DNA of 64,000 nucleotides, taken from positions 7,684 through 71,683 of the forward strand of contig CAVSNS010000002.1 of NCBI GenBank assembly GCA_963729325.1, given 5' to 3'. The translations under genes were made by a program, and so were the position numbers. Source of the DNA: JABCYV01 sp963729325. GTDB taxonomy: Bacteria; Acidobacteriota; Terriglobia; Terriglobales; Acidobacteriaceae. Numbering within the stretch: the first letter of the stretch is position 1; each line of letters opens with the position of its first letter. The notes beneath the pieces were generated by a model. The model saw only the letters and a program-made list of their open reading frames with translations, had not been told where the DNA came from and made no database searches. Shown here piece after piece: positions 17,695-26,179 of this stretch.

Positions 17695-18259
17695 ATGACG
17701 ATACTTGACCTTTCCGCGGATGTCGGTCTAGTTGGCTGTCGTCCTTGCCACAGCGAATATCTGTCTCGGACTGCTGATCGCAGTCCGCTACAGTCCCTGG
17801 CGGCTGTGGCCGCACCGGCGAATTAATATTTTTGCAATCCACAAGTGGACCGCCTGCTTACTGCTCGCGTCGATACTAATTCACCCGATCATCCTGTTGT
17901 TCTCGGCGAGCACCCGTTGGCGTCTGATGGACATAGCGCTTCCCGTGCGGTCTCCGGTTCAGCCTCTCGAAAATACAATTGGCGCGGTGGGCTTGTACCT
18001 GATCGTGGTGGTGCTGCTCACATCATATTTTCGGCTTTGGCTCGGACGTCGCCAATGGAAACTCTTCCATTATCTGGTTTATGCGGCGGCCGTTTGCGTT
18101 TTTATTCACGGCATCCTGGCCGATCCCCAGTTAAAGGGGTTGGCGATCGATCCACTTGACGGGGAAAAAGTGTTGGTTGAATCGTGCTTGCTGATCGTCG
18201 CACTGGCGACGGCTTGGGCTTGGCGCTATCGGCTGAGCAAGGAACGCAACGAACTCTGA
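17695..18259 (+). CDS. Ferric-reductase-like transmembrane protein, frameshifted near start
   Basis: An integral membrane protein with about five helices of the ferric reductase-like/YedZ (MsrQ) type. Two helices each carry two histidines 13-14 residues apart (FAIHKWTACLLLASILIHP and KLFHYLVYAAAVCVFIHG), the usual bis-His heme b ligands. HRRINIF sits between the first helices. The ATG at 17695 opens MTILDLSADVGLV in one frame and the rest, AVVLATANICLGLLIAV, lies in another. Removing one G near 17733 joins them into the expected N-terminus. It ends one base from the convergent Met/His-rich gene. No flavin or NAD domain is attached. Confidence 0.82.
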
Positions 18260-18260
18260 A

Positions 18261-19076
18261 TCAGTCCATGTGGTCGTGGCCGTGCCCTTGCCGCTCGACC
18301 GACCAAATGTCTTCCGGCTTCTCTTCGAAGGGATAAACATGGACCATCCATCCGAAAATCTGCGGGACGAACTTTCCTCCAGCCGCATCGCAGTCTTCCT
18401 TCGTGACGATGGAACCGCCGAGTCCGAATTTTGAATTCGGCATCCCAGCCAGACTCCTTTGATCCTGCGGAGGCATACACAGGTTAACGTGAGCGTGCCA
18501 TTGGGCGATGCTGAGGGGAATGCGCGAATCGAGTAAGTCCTCGCTGGAATTCTTGGGCGCGGTATACATCACGCCGATAAGCTTGTAGTCGTCCCCGTGC
18601 TTCTCGTAAAGCAACGACGTAGGATGGTCAGGATTGAAATGCCGGCTGGCTTCAAACGCATACAAATAATTGGTGAAGTGATATTGCTTCTGCGGCCGAT
18701 TGGGCATGAAAATCTTAAAGCCGTCAGCCAGGGCGGTTTTGTAGTCATCGTATTTCGCCGCGACTCTGCGGGCGGCGTCCACTACCTGGTCCGCTTTTTC
18801 TTGGTCCCCCGGCCTCAAGTCGCGAAGCGAGGTCATCTTCATGTGCGGACCCATGTCCATGTGATGACCTTCCATGGAGTGCATGGCGTGAGCGCTGCCA
18901 TCACCCATACCAGGCATATCGCGCATGTCGACCCCGTTCGCCTTCGTCGACATATCCGGACCGGACATGTTCATATTCGACATGTCGTGCGCGTCGGCCT
19001 GTGGTTTCTGTTCTTGTGCCCACCCCAACGAAAGTGCGAATACGATTGAAGCAGCGGCCAGAATTCGTTTATACAT
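18261..19076 (-). CDS. Exported Met/His-rich protein, putative metal binding, unknown function
   Basis: About 271 residues from the ATG at 19076, which is preceded by GGAGAACAGCT and begins a signal peptide (MYKRILAAASIVFAL, cleaved near Ala20). Residues about 30-80 are very rich in Met, His and Asp (DMSNMNMSGPDM, MRDMPGMGDG, HAMHSMEGHHMDMGPHMKM), like copper- or silver-binding periplasmic proteins. The folded part carries YHFTNYLYAFEASRHFNP, LSIAQWHAHVNLC and CDAAGGKFVPQIFGWMVHVYP, and ends in HGHDH. The fold is not one I can name; the HAHVNLC and MVHV histidines suggest a metal site. Convergent with the heme-binding membrane protein. Confidence 0.8.
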   Translation of the reverse strand: MYKRILAAASIVFALSLGWAQEQKPQADAHDMSNMNMSGPDMSTKANGVDMRDMPGMGDGSAHAMHSMEGHHMDMGPHMKMTSLRDLRPGDQEKADQVVDAARRVAAKYDDYKTALADGFKIFMPNRPQKQYHFTNYLYAFEASRHFNPDHPTSLLYEKHGDDYKLIGVMYTAPKNSSEDLLDSRIPLSIAQWHAHVNLCMPPQDQRSLAGMPNSKFGLGGSIVTKEDCDAAGGKFVPQIFGWMVHVYPFEEKPEDIWSVERQGHGHDHMD

Positions 19077-19191
19077 AGCTGTTCTCCGGACAAATTCTTT
19101 GCATTGTACTAACCCTGAACCAGACCGATTGTTTCCGCAATGGAAGAGTAATCGCGAAGGGTTACGGCGGTAACGGGGACACCAGACGTTC

Positions 19192-19686
19192 TCACCTCGA
19201 TCGGTCAAGCGTCTTCGTCATTGCAAAAAGAGGCGTTCCAAACAAATCGTGTGGGCCGTCAGTGGTACGTTCGAAACCGAAGCCTTCATACAACCGTATC
19301 GCGGCAGTTAGGAATGGCGTGGTAGTGAGAAGTAATCTCTTGTAGCCGCTCGCCAGAGCGAATTCTTCTATTGTCCGGAGTAGCAATTTACCGATGCCCG
19401 AACTCCGGACCGCAGGGTGGACCGCCATGCCGCGAATGTACAGCGATTCGTCCTTAGGAATGGCCGAACCCGTGCCCACTATCGCGACAGCGTTCAAAGC
19501 AATCCATACCGGTCCTTCTCTGATGCGATTCTCGACTTGTTCACTGCTGATGGCGGTTGCTGTAAATCCTCCATCGGTATAGAGCGGCCTGTATTCAAGG
19601 AACGCCTGGTGTAGAAGAGCAGAGATTGAGGCAGCATCACTGCATTCGGCCCTGCGAATCTGGACCTCAGAGTGGGGCTTTTTCAT
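19192..19686 (-). CDS. GNAT family N-acetyltransferase
   Basis: A 164-residue acetyl-CoA-dependent acetyltransferase of the GNAT fold. Motif A is VHPAVRSSGIGKLLL, with the acetyl-CoA pyrophosphate loop R-x-x-G-x-G. It is preceded by LYIRGMAV and followed by YKRLLLTTTPFLTAAIRLYEGFGFERT (motif B, GFxR/YEGFGF). Substrate unknown. It starts seven bases after hemG on the same strand and is probably the last gene of the heme operon transcript. Confidence 0.9.
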   Translation of the reverse strand: MKKPHSEVQIRRAECSDAASISALLHQAFLEYRPLYTDGGFTATAISSEQVENRIREGPVWIALNAVAIVGTGSAIPKDESLYIRGMAVHPAVRSSGIGKLLLRTIEEFALASGYKRLLLTTTPFLTAAIRLYEGFGFERTTDGPHDLFGTPLFAMTKTLDRSR

Positions 19687-19692
19687 GCGAAC

Positions 19693-21109
19693 TCACAATA
19701 GCCTGGCGATTACTGCGGATAAGCCTACCTTCGCCAACATTTGCTCGGCCGCTTCTTTCCCCGAGCGAATGCAGTCGGGTACGCCGATTCCACGATAACC
19801 GTTCCCAGCGAGAGCCAGGCCCGGGATCTGCTGGCGCAGGCGTTCGATTCGTTCCAGACGTTCCAGGTGACCCACGTTGTACTGCGCCATGGCCCCTCTC
19901 CATCTATATATGCGACTGAAAAGCGGCTCGGCCACGAGGCCGAGAATCTGACGCAGTTCTTCGCGCACGATGCGCAGGATTTCATCGTCTGGCAATTGGA
20001 GAATCGACTCATCCCGCGAGCCGCCCAGGAAGCACCTAACAAGGGCGCGGTCTTCGGGCGCGCGATGCGGAAACTTGTGGTGCACGAAGGTGGCGGCCAG
20101 CACACGTTTGCCTTCGCTGCGAGGTACCAGGAAACCGAAGCCTGGAGGCAATGACTGTCGCACCTTCCGCTCGTAACCTAGCGCCACAGTCACCGAGGAA
20201 CTGTATTGGATCCCACAAAGCTCAGAAGCAAGGTCTGGATGGCTGGTACTTAGCAGTTTCGCAGCCGCGAGCGCAGGTACTGCCAGAATGACAGCATCGT
20301 AGAAGTCGGATTGGCCACCAGCGGTGACAGTCCACCCATCGCTTTTAGACTGGATGTCTTGCACAGCCGTATTGAGGCATAGCGCAGAAGGACTCAGGCG
20401 AGCCACAATGGCATCTACCATCTCCTGCATTCCATTTTTTAGCGAAGTGAAGAGAGGCGGAGCGGGGGACAATTGGCGAATCTTTTCGCGCCCCGCCACC
20501 ATCGCGCGGCCAAGACTTCCATGCGTGCGCTCCATCTCTACGAAGCGAGGGAGGACAGCCCGAACACTGAGAGATGACGCATCACCACCGTAGATGCCGG
20601 CGAGCAACGGGTCGGCGAGACGATCCACCATCTCCGCACCGTAGTGGCGCTCGACAAACGAGGCTACGCTCTCATCAGCCGGGCCGGTTTCGCGGATGGA
20701 ACCACTCGCGCGCCATGCGCAGCTTCGTGCCGAATGAGAACAGCGGCGAGAAAAGAATTGGCAGAATTCTCGTGGGCACCATGAACATCAAACCATCAGG
20801 AATGGCGACCAGCTTGCCTTTCACGAGGATGTAAGTCTTGCGAGCGGCGTCATTAGATCCGATCAGTTGATCGCCTAATCCGATCTGGCGGCAGAGATCG
20901 GCTGCCCAGGGCTTTTCTGTGAGGAACGAGTCAGCGCCAGCTTCGACGAGACAGCCATCTACGCGATCAGTGACCAGAACGCCGCCCAAACGGGGAGCAG
21001 ACTCGAAAAGCACATATTGCAACGGAACCCCGGCGCGACGTTGTTCTTCGAGAGCGAAGGCAGCGGAGAGCCCGGAGATGCCGCCACCGATGATGGCGAT
21101 GCGTTTCAT
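19693..21109 (-). CDS. hemG: Protoporphyrinogen/coproporphyrinogen oxidase (HemY/HemG flavoprotein), frameshifted
   Basis: An FAD oxidase that aromatises the porphyrinogen ring late in heme synthesis. The N-terminus carries the dinucleotide motif IAIIGGGISGLSAAFAL and RLGGVLVTDRVDGCLVEAG. The first frame ends after MAREWFHP. The remaining two thirds, in another frame, hold LADPLLAGIYGGDASSLSVRA, an NAD/FAD-type middle domain, and the C-terminal LALAGNGYRGIGVPDCIRSG, the FAD-closing motif. Removing one base near 20697 joins them as IRETGPADESVASF. Full length about 470 residues is normal. Whether the substrate is copro- or protoporphyrinogen is open. hemH lies 58 bp upstream. Confidence 0.92.
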
Positions 21110-21167
21110 TATTTGAGAGTAATGCCGCCGTCTTCTGGCAAACCTATCTCTCCGTGGTTACAAGACT

Positions 21168-22100
21168 TTAAGGCTTGGCGGCGAATGCCGGAATCCGTTG
21201 CCGAGCTAAATCAGCCAGCGCCGCGGTCAACACAGGTGAGTCGTTCAGCGACTCGGCCCGCCACAGTCGCATGCCTATCTTCTCAGCAAACTGTTTGAAG
21301 CCAACATCAATGTCATATAGAACTTCGACATGGTCGCAGAGAAATCCGATGGGCTGAATGAAAACGCCACGGTGCCCTTTCCTTTTCAGCTCGAGAATGG
21401 TGTCTTCGACCGTGGGTCCAAGCCAGGCTCCTCCTGACATGCCCTGGCTTTGAAATGCAAACGTCCAGTCTTCGGGTTCGATCGCCGCCTCCCGCGCCAC
21501 CAGCGCGGCGGTTTCCTTGCTTTGGCGCTCGTAAGGATCGCCTGCAGTGATCGTGCTCTGCGGAACACTGTGTGCGGTGAAGACGATCGGAACTTTGGTC
21601 TTCATCTCTTGACAGGCGTTCTCCCATCCCGAGCGCAATTTCTCCGAAAAGGCTTGGATCAACAGCGGATGGTCGTGCCAGGATTCGACGAAGTCGATGG
21701 CTAAAGGACCGGCATCGGCCGGTCTCAGCGCGGCACGATAGAGGCCAACGCTGGTGCGCGAATTCTGGGGCGCGAGACAAATCGCGACGGCGCGTTGAAC
21801 AGCGTCCGCTTGCATGGCAGCCAGCGTGTCTGCGATGAAGGGCTTCCAATTCCGCATGCCGACATAGACAGGCAATTGCAGTTCTTGCGCCAGGAGCTCT
21901 CCTTGCCTCATGGTCATCGCGGTCAGTGGAGAGCGGCCAATCAGGCTATAACGATGCTTTACTTCTGCGACAATTTCGGCAGGAAGCGCTCGGCCGCCGG
22001 TTACACGAAGCAAGAACTCCGGGACGTCTTCTGGCGAGTCAGGGCTGCCATGAGCCAGGAGTAGGACTCCCGTCTTCCCCGGGTTAGATTGCAAATTCAC
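21168..22100 (-). CDS. hemH: Ferrochelatase
   Basis: Inserts ferrous iron into the porphyrin at the end of heme synthesis. The 310-residue product starts with GVLLLAHGSPDSPEDVPEFL and has VYVGMRNWKPFIADTL, the catalytic-His segment IVFTAHSVPQSTI, the DPYERQSKETAALVA stretch, FQSQGMSGGAWLGPTVEDTI and IQPIGFLCDHVEVLYDID. Key His and Glu residues are present. No C-terminal Fe-S cluster motif is seen. Start ATG at 22100. It sits between hemE and hemG on one strand, so the three are probably co-transcribed. Confidence 0.95.
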   Translation of the reverse strand: MNLQSNPGKTGVLLLAHGSPDSPEDVPEFLLRVTGGRALPAEIVAEVKHRYSLIGRSPLTAMTMRQGELLAQELQLPVYVGMRNWKPFIADTLAAMQADAVQRAVAICLAPQNSRTSVGLYRAALRPADAGPLAIDFVESWHDHPLLIQAFSEKLRSGWENACQEMKTKVPIVFTAHSVPQSTITAGDPYERQSKETAALVAREAAIEPEDWTFAFQSQGMSGGAWLGPTVEDTILELKRKGHRGVFIQPIGFLCDHVEVLYDIDVGFKQFAEKIGMRLWRAESLNDSPVLTAALADLARQRIPAFAAKP

Positions 22101-22233
22101 GCAGATGGTCCCTATCTAAGATAGGCGGCGCCAAACGACTGGTTTGCCCAGAGCATCCTGAAGTTGGAATTCCAACCAACATTGACGAAGCTATTTCCAG
22201 AAAAAACCAGTTGTCAGTTCTCGGTTCTCAGGC

Positions 22234-23269
22234 TCAGCTTCGAGTCGAGTGTTCCTGGACAAACTTGGCCAGCGCTCTCACATTTTCCACTGGGGTCTCC
22301 GGCAAAATGCCATGCCCCAGATTGAAGATGTGTCCGGGACGTCCGGCCGCGCGTCGCAGGATATCGTCCGCTCGCGACTTCAACTCCTTCCAGTCCGCAA
22401 ACAGCGCCACTGGATCGAGGTTGCCCTGCACCGCCCCGGAGCCAACCGAACGCCAGCCTTCATCCAGCGGAATCCGCCAATCGAGGCCGATCACTTCGGC
22501 GCCGGTTTGCTTCATCAATGGCAGCAGCGTAGCAGTGTCAGTGCCAAAGTAAATAACCGGTGCGCCGGTTTTGCGCAGCGCCTGCACTAGCTTGGTGGTC
22601 GCTGGCAGCACGTAACGCCGATAGTCTTCGACGCCGAGGCAGCCGACCCAACTGTCGAAAATCTGGATAACGTCTGCGCCGGCACGCACCTGGTCAGCCG
22701 CATATTCAGAAACGACCGCGACTAGCTTACAGCATCAGGTCCGACCACACAGCCGGCGACCGATACATCAGCTTCTTCGTCTGAAGATAGTTTCGTGAGC
22801 CGCCGCCTTCGATCATGTAGCTCGCCAGAGTAAAGGGCGCGCCGCAGAAGCCAATCACGGGTAAGCGGCTTTCAAAATGCTTGCAGACCAGGCGCACAGC
22901 TTCAGAAACGTATCCCAGATCGGCGGCGCGATCGGTACGCAGGCGGGCAACATCGTCCGCTTCACGCAAAGGGCGCTCGATGACCGGACCCTCGCCGGCC
23001 GAGAAGTGAAAGGGCAAGCCCATCACCTCAAGAGGCAGCAAAAGATCTGCGAAGATGATGGCGGCATCCACCCCTAGCACTTCCGCCGCAGTGACAGTCA
23101 CCTCGGCGGCGACTTCCGGCAGCTTGCAAATCTCGATTAGCGAATATTGCTTACGGACGGCACGATACTCGGGCAGATACCGCCCGGCCTGGCGCATGAA
23201 CCAGATCGGAGTCCGGTCAACCGGCTGTGCCTTGCAGGCCTTCACGAAACGGGATTGGGGGGCGGACAT
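22234..23269 (-). CDS. hemE: Uroporphyrinogen decarboxylase, frameshifted
   Basis: Removes four carboxyls from uroporphyrinogen III to give coproporphyrinogen III. The first frame has the hallmark TPIWFMRQAGRYLPEYR, DAAIIFADLLLPLEVMG and PVIGFCGAPFTLASYMIEGGG. It stops after SPAVWSDLML. The second frame holds VRAGADVIQIFDSWVGCLG, VIYFGTDTATLLP, EVIGLDWRIPLDEG, AVQGNLDPVALFA and FNLGHGILPETPVEN. Dropping one T near 22728 restores LMLKLVAVVSEYAADQVRAG. Full length about 345 residues is normal. Start ATG at 23269. First gene of the leftward heme operon. Confidence 0.94.
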
Positions 23270-23417
23270 GAACTTCTAATCTAGCATTTTCACGGCTGGC
23301 CTAGGGCTACGTGGCCGGTCAGCACTGTCGTGTGGAGAGGCATCAAGAGAGTACCCTCAGAGGTCGCCAAAATCGTCCTATCATTCTCTGGTACATCGAA
23401 ATTCGGGGAGGCGTCAC

Positions 23418-23651
23418 ATGGCGGCGAGTCAGGTGGTTCTTTACTTTGACAAGCAGGAAGATGCCCTGCTTTTCACCTTGGCTGCCAGTTCGGTGATCTC
23501 GCCGGATGGGCCCGGTCGCAAGGATGAGGCTCTAGTAAAGATTGCGACCGAGATCTGCAAAGCCAGCCGGATTACCACCGAGGGCGTTCTAAATCCGACG
23601 AATCCGCCCCGAAAAGTTAGCGTTGGTCAGGCTACGGAGAAACCTGTCTAG
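23418..23651 (+). CDS. Small conserved-looking protein of unknown function
   Basis: A 77-residue frame whose ATG is preceded by GGGGAGG at good spacing. The product has an alpha/beta look: VVLYFDKQEDALLFTLAAS, then ALVKIATEICKASRITTEGVL, and a Pro-rich tail. There is no signal peptide or membrane segment and I recognise no family. It is divergent from hemE and stands alone; the 270 bp up to the next gene shows no other coding potential. Confidence 0.6.
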   Translation: MAASQVVLYFDKQEDALLFTLAASSVISPDGPGRKDEALVKIATEICKASRITTEGVLNPTNPPRKVSVGQATEKPV

Positions 23652-23919
23652 ATCGTTGAGCGCACTGAATTCGTCGAGCGTCCATCCTGCTGAGATTTTT
23701 GTAATTCCTTCTGTCAGCCCAGATCCCTTTTGATCATTGGCTGATCTCTTTCTGAGCCTGGGGGCCAGGCGCGGGACGAATCGCGCTCCTCGGGGTATTA
23801 ATTCACATAAAATGACGACTATCCGGTTCCGTCAGCGCCCGCGACGTGATTGAATACTCTTCCAGTGTCTCGGTAAGTGGCGCGAGCGCTGAAGAAGTGC
23901 TTCCAGGCAGTTTTTATCC

Positions 23920-25314
23920 ATGCATCTTGAAATGAAAACGCAGTGTGAGAAGTGCGGGAGCGCACTGCCGCCAGACGCAGAAGCCTATATCTGTTCATAC
24001 GAGTGCACATCTGTGTCCACCGTGCGCAGCTAAATGTACAGGGATTTGTCCGAATTGCGGCGGAGAACTCAGCAATCGGCCGCGCCGGAAAGTGTCGCTC
24101 GAGCGAAGCCCTGGCAGAAGCGAGCTGAGCCCCCAAACCACGGAGCGTCCGTGGCTGATATGGGTCGTGAGTTTTGGGGTATGGACTTTCATCGCCCTAG
24201 CCGCCAGTGTGGCCATTTACCGATATGACCTTGCAGCGGGGACCCCCATGAGCTTTCTCAGCGAGATTCCCTTGGAGCTCAGCCGACTATTCACCTACGC
24301 CCCTCTGACCCCATTTGCTTTCGGGCTGGCACTCCGTTATCCGCTTCAGCGTGAGAATTGGTTGCGTCGGTCATTGGTACTTCTTGCGGGTGGTATCGCT
24401 TTCATGGTGGCTCATGTAATTCTGCGAGGCTTAACCTATCCCGTCTGGGACTGGGGGACTCGTGGCTTTGTATCGGCTGTTTGGGATTCGCAGACTCACG
24501 GCATACGTATCCGGCCGGAACTGTTCCTGAGGCTGTTCTATATTAATTCGATTGAGGACATTACCGGCGCATTATCTGCCTATTGTTATAGTTGCACACG
24601 CCGTGTCTTACTACCGGAGATTCCGCAGACCGCGAATTACGCGCTTCTCAACTGGAGGGGCAAGTAGCCAAGGCACATTTGCAGGCCTTGAAGAACCAAC
24701 TACAGCCCCATTTTCTCTTCAATACGCTGCATTCTATCTCAGCCCTGATGCTTACTGATGTCCGCGCCGCTGACCGCATGATGAGCCGTCTCAGTGATCT
24801 GCTACGCATCAGCCTGGAGAGTGAGGGAATCCAGATCATTCCCCTGAGTCAGGAACTTGAATTCGTCAACGGCTACCTTGAAATCGAGAAGGTCAGGTTT
24901 GAGGACCGGCTAAACGTGGTTTTCGATGTCGCGCCCGACACCTTGGACGCCTTAGTGCCTCACTTGTTGTTACAGCCGCTGGTAGAGAATGCGGTCCGGC
25001 ATGGCATTTCCCGACGGTCGAGCAATGGCGAGATTCGAATTGCAGCTAGCCACCAGGACGGCAGTCTTTGTCTGCAGGTAGCGGACAATGGTCCGGGCAT
25101 AGAGAAGTCTATTAGTAGCCAAACTCAGACCAAGACCGGCCTGGGTCTGAGGGCGACGAAGGAGCGGCTCCAGACTTTGTACGCTAACGAACAGAGTATG
25201 GAAATCCGTAGCGCTCCGGAAAGTGGCGTGGAAGTCGAGGTGCGGATACCGTTTCGAACCGAGCCACGTCAGTTAGTGTATGAAGTCGCCCAGGCAGATT
25301 TTGGGGCTGCGTGA
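23920..25314 (+). CDS. LytS/YehU-type sensor histidine kinase with N-terminal DUF1272 zinc-ribbon segment, frameshifted
   Basis: The 5' part reads MHLEMKTQCEKCGSALPPD, AYICSYECT, then in another frame LCPPCAAKCTGICPNCGGEL, together a DUF1272-type cysteine-rich domain. Four to six membrane segments follow (WLIWVVSFGVWTFIALAASVAIY; SLVLLAGGIAFMVAHVIL and others). Then comes the His_kinase domain LQPHFLFNTLHSISALML with the phospho-accepting His, and the HATPase_c part NAVRHGI, DNGPGI, GLGLRATKERL. Frame breaks lie near 24013, 24575 and 24630; each is mended by one base. The zinc segment may be fused or may be a separate small gene just upstream. A LytTR regulator follows 8 bp later, its likely partner. 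Confidence 0.82.
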
Positions 25315-25321
25315 CCATCCT

Positions 25322-26099
25322 ATGACCACGCACTGGCATACGCACCATCATCGCCGATGATGAACCCCTGGCGCGCGAGAAATTGCGGATTTTGCTGGCT
25401 TCGGAGCCTGGGATCCAGATCGTTGCGGAATGTCGGGACGGACTGCAGACCATTGATGCTCTGGAAAGCTACAAACCTGACCTGCTGTTGCTGGACATCC
25501 AAATGCCCGAAATGGATGGCTTCGAGGTGTTGAGTGCCATTCCCGCGGACGAATTGCCGATTGTTATTTTCACCACGGCTTACGATCAATATGCCGTCCG
25601 CGCCTTTGAAGCGCATGCTCTCGACTACCTGCTGAAGCCGTTTGACCAGGACCGGCTTCACAGCGCCATCGAAAGAGCACGTGCAGAACTGCTCAAAAGC
25701 ACCGACCGGGACCTGACAAATCGTCTACTCGACTTGCTGGCGCAAGCTCGAACGGAATCAAAAGGCGACCGGCGCCTGATAATCAAAGCTGGGGGGCGGG
25801 TGGTCTTTCTGGACACGGATGACATCGACTGGGTCGAGGCGGCGGCCAACTACGTCAAGTTGCACGTTGGAAAAGACTCCTACGTGCTCCGCGAGGGCAT
25901 CGGACGCATTTCCGAGCGACTCGATCCCAACCAGTTCGTTCGCATCCATCGCTCTGCGATCGCCAATGTTCGCAAGATCAAGGAACTGCAACCCTGCAAC
26001 AGCGGCGAATACATCGTGGTCTTGAAGGATGGGAAGGAACTCTCCTGCAGCCGCGGTTATCGTTCCGGCCTGCAACAACTCATCGACAAGAACAGCTAG
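25322..26099 (+). CDS. LytTR family response regulator
   Basis: The receiver domain has IIADDEPLAREKLR, LLLLDIQMPEMDGFEV (phospho-acceptor Asp) and IVIFTTAYDQYAVRAFEAHALDYLLKPF. The C-terminal LytTR DNA-binding domain holds VVFLDTDDIDWVEAAANYVKLH, FVRIHRSAIANVRKIKEL and LSCSRGYRSGLQQL. The ATG at 25322 starts MTTHWH in one frame and RTIIADDEP lies in the next, so one excess base near 25340 is likely. Without it the only in-frame start is a TTG at 25383 inside the receiver. It follows the LytS kinase closely and is convergent with the receptor gene, which could be its target. Confidence 0.9.
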
Positions 26100-26129
26100 G
26101 CAGCCTGCAGCCGTCTGCAGGCAAAAATC

Positions 26130-26160
26130 AAGGAGGCCCTTTGCGAGCCTCCTTTGTATT
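26130..26160. terminator. Bidirectional intrinsic terminator
   Basis: Perfect 8-bp stem AAGGAGGC/GCCTCCTT (26130-26137 and 26147-26154) with a 9-base loop. TGTATTTT follows on the + strand, and TGATTTTTGCC on the - strand. It sits exactly between the convergent LytTR regulator and the receptor gene. Confidence 0.75.
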
Positions 26161-26179
26161 TTCCTTACTCCCAGCGTTC

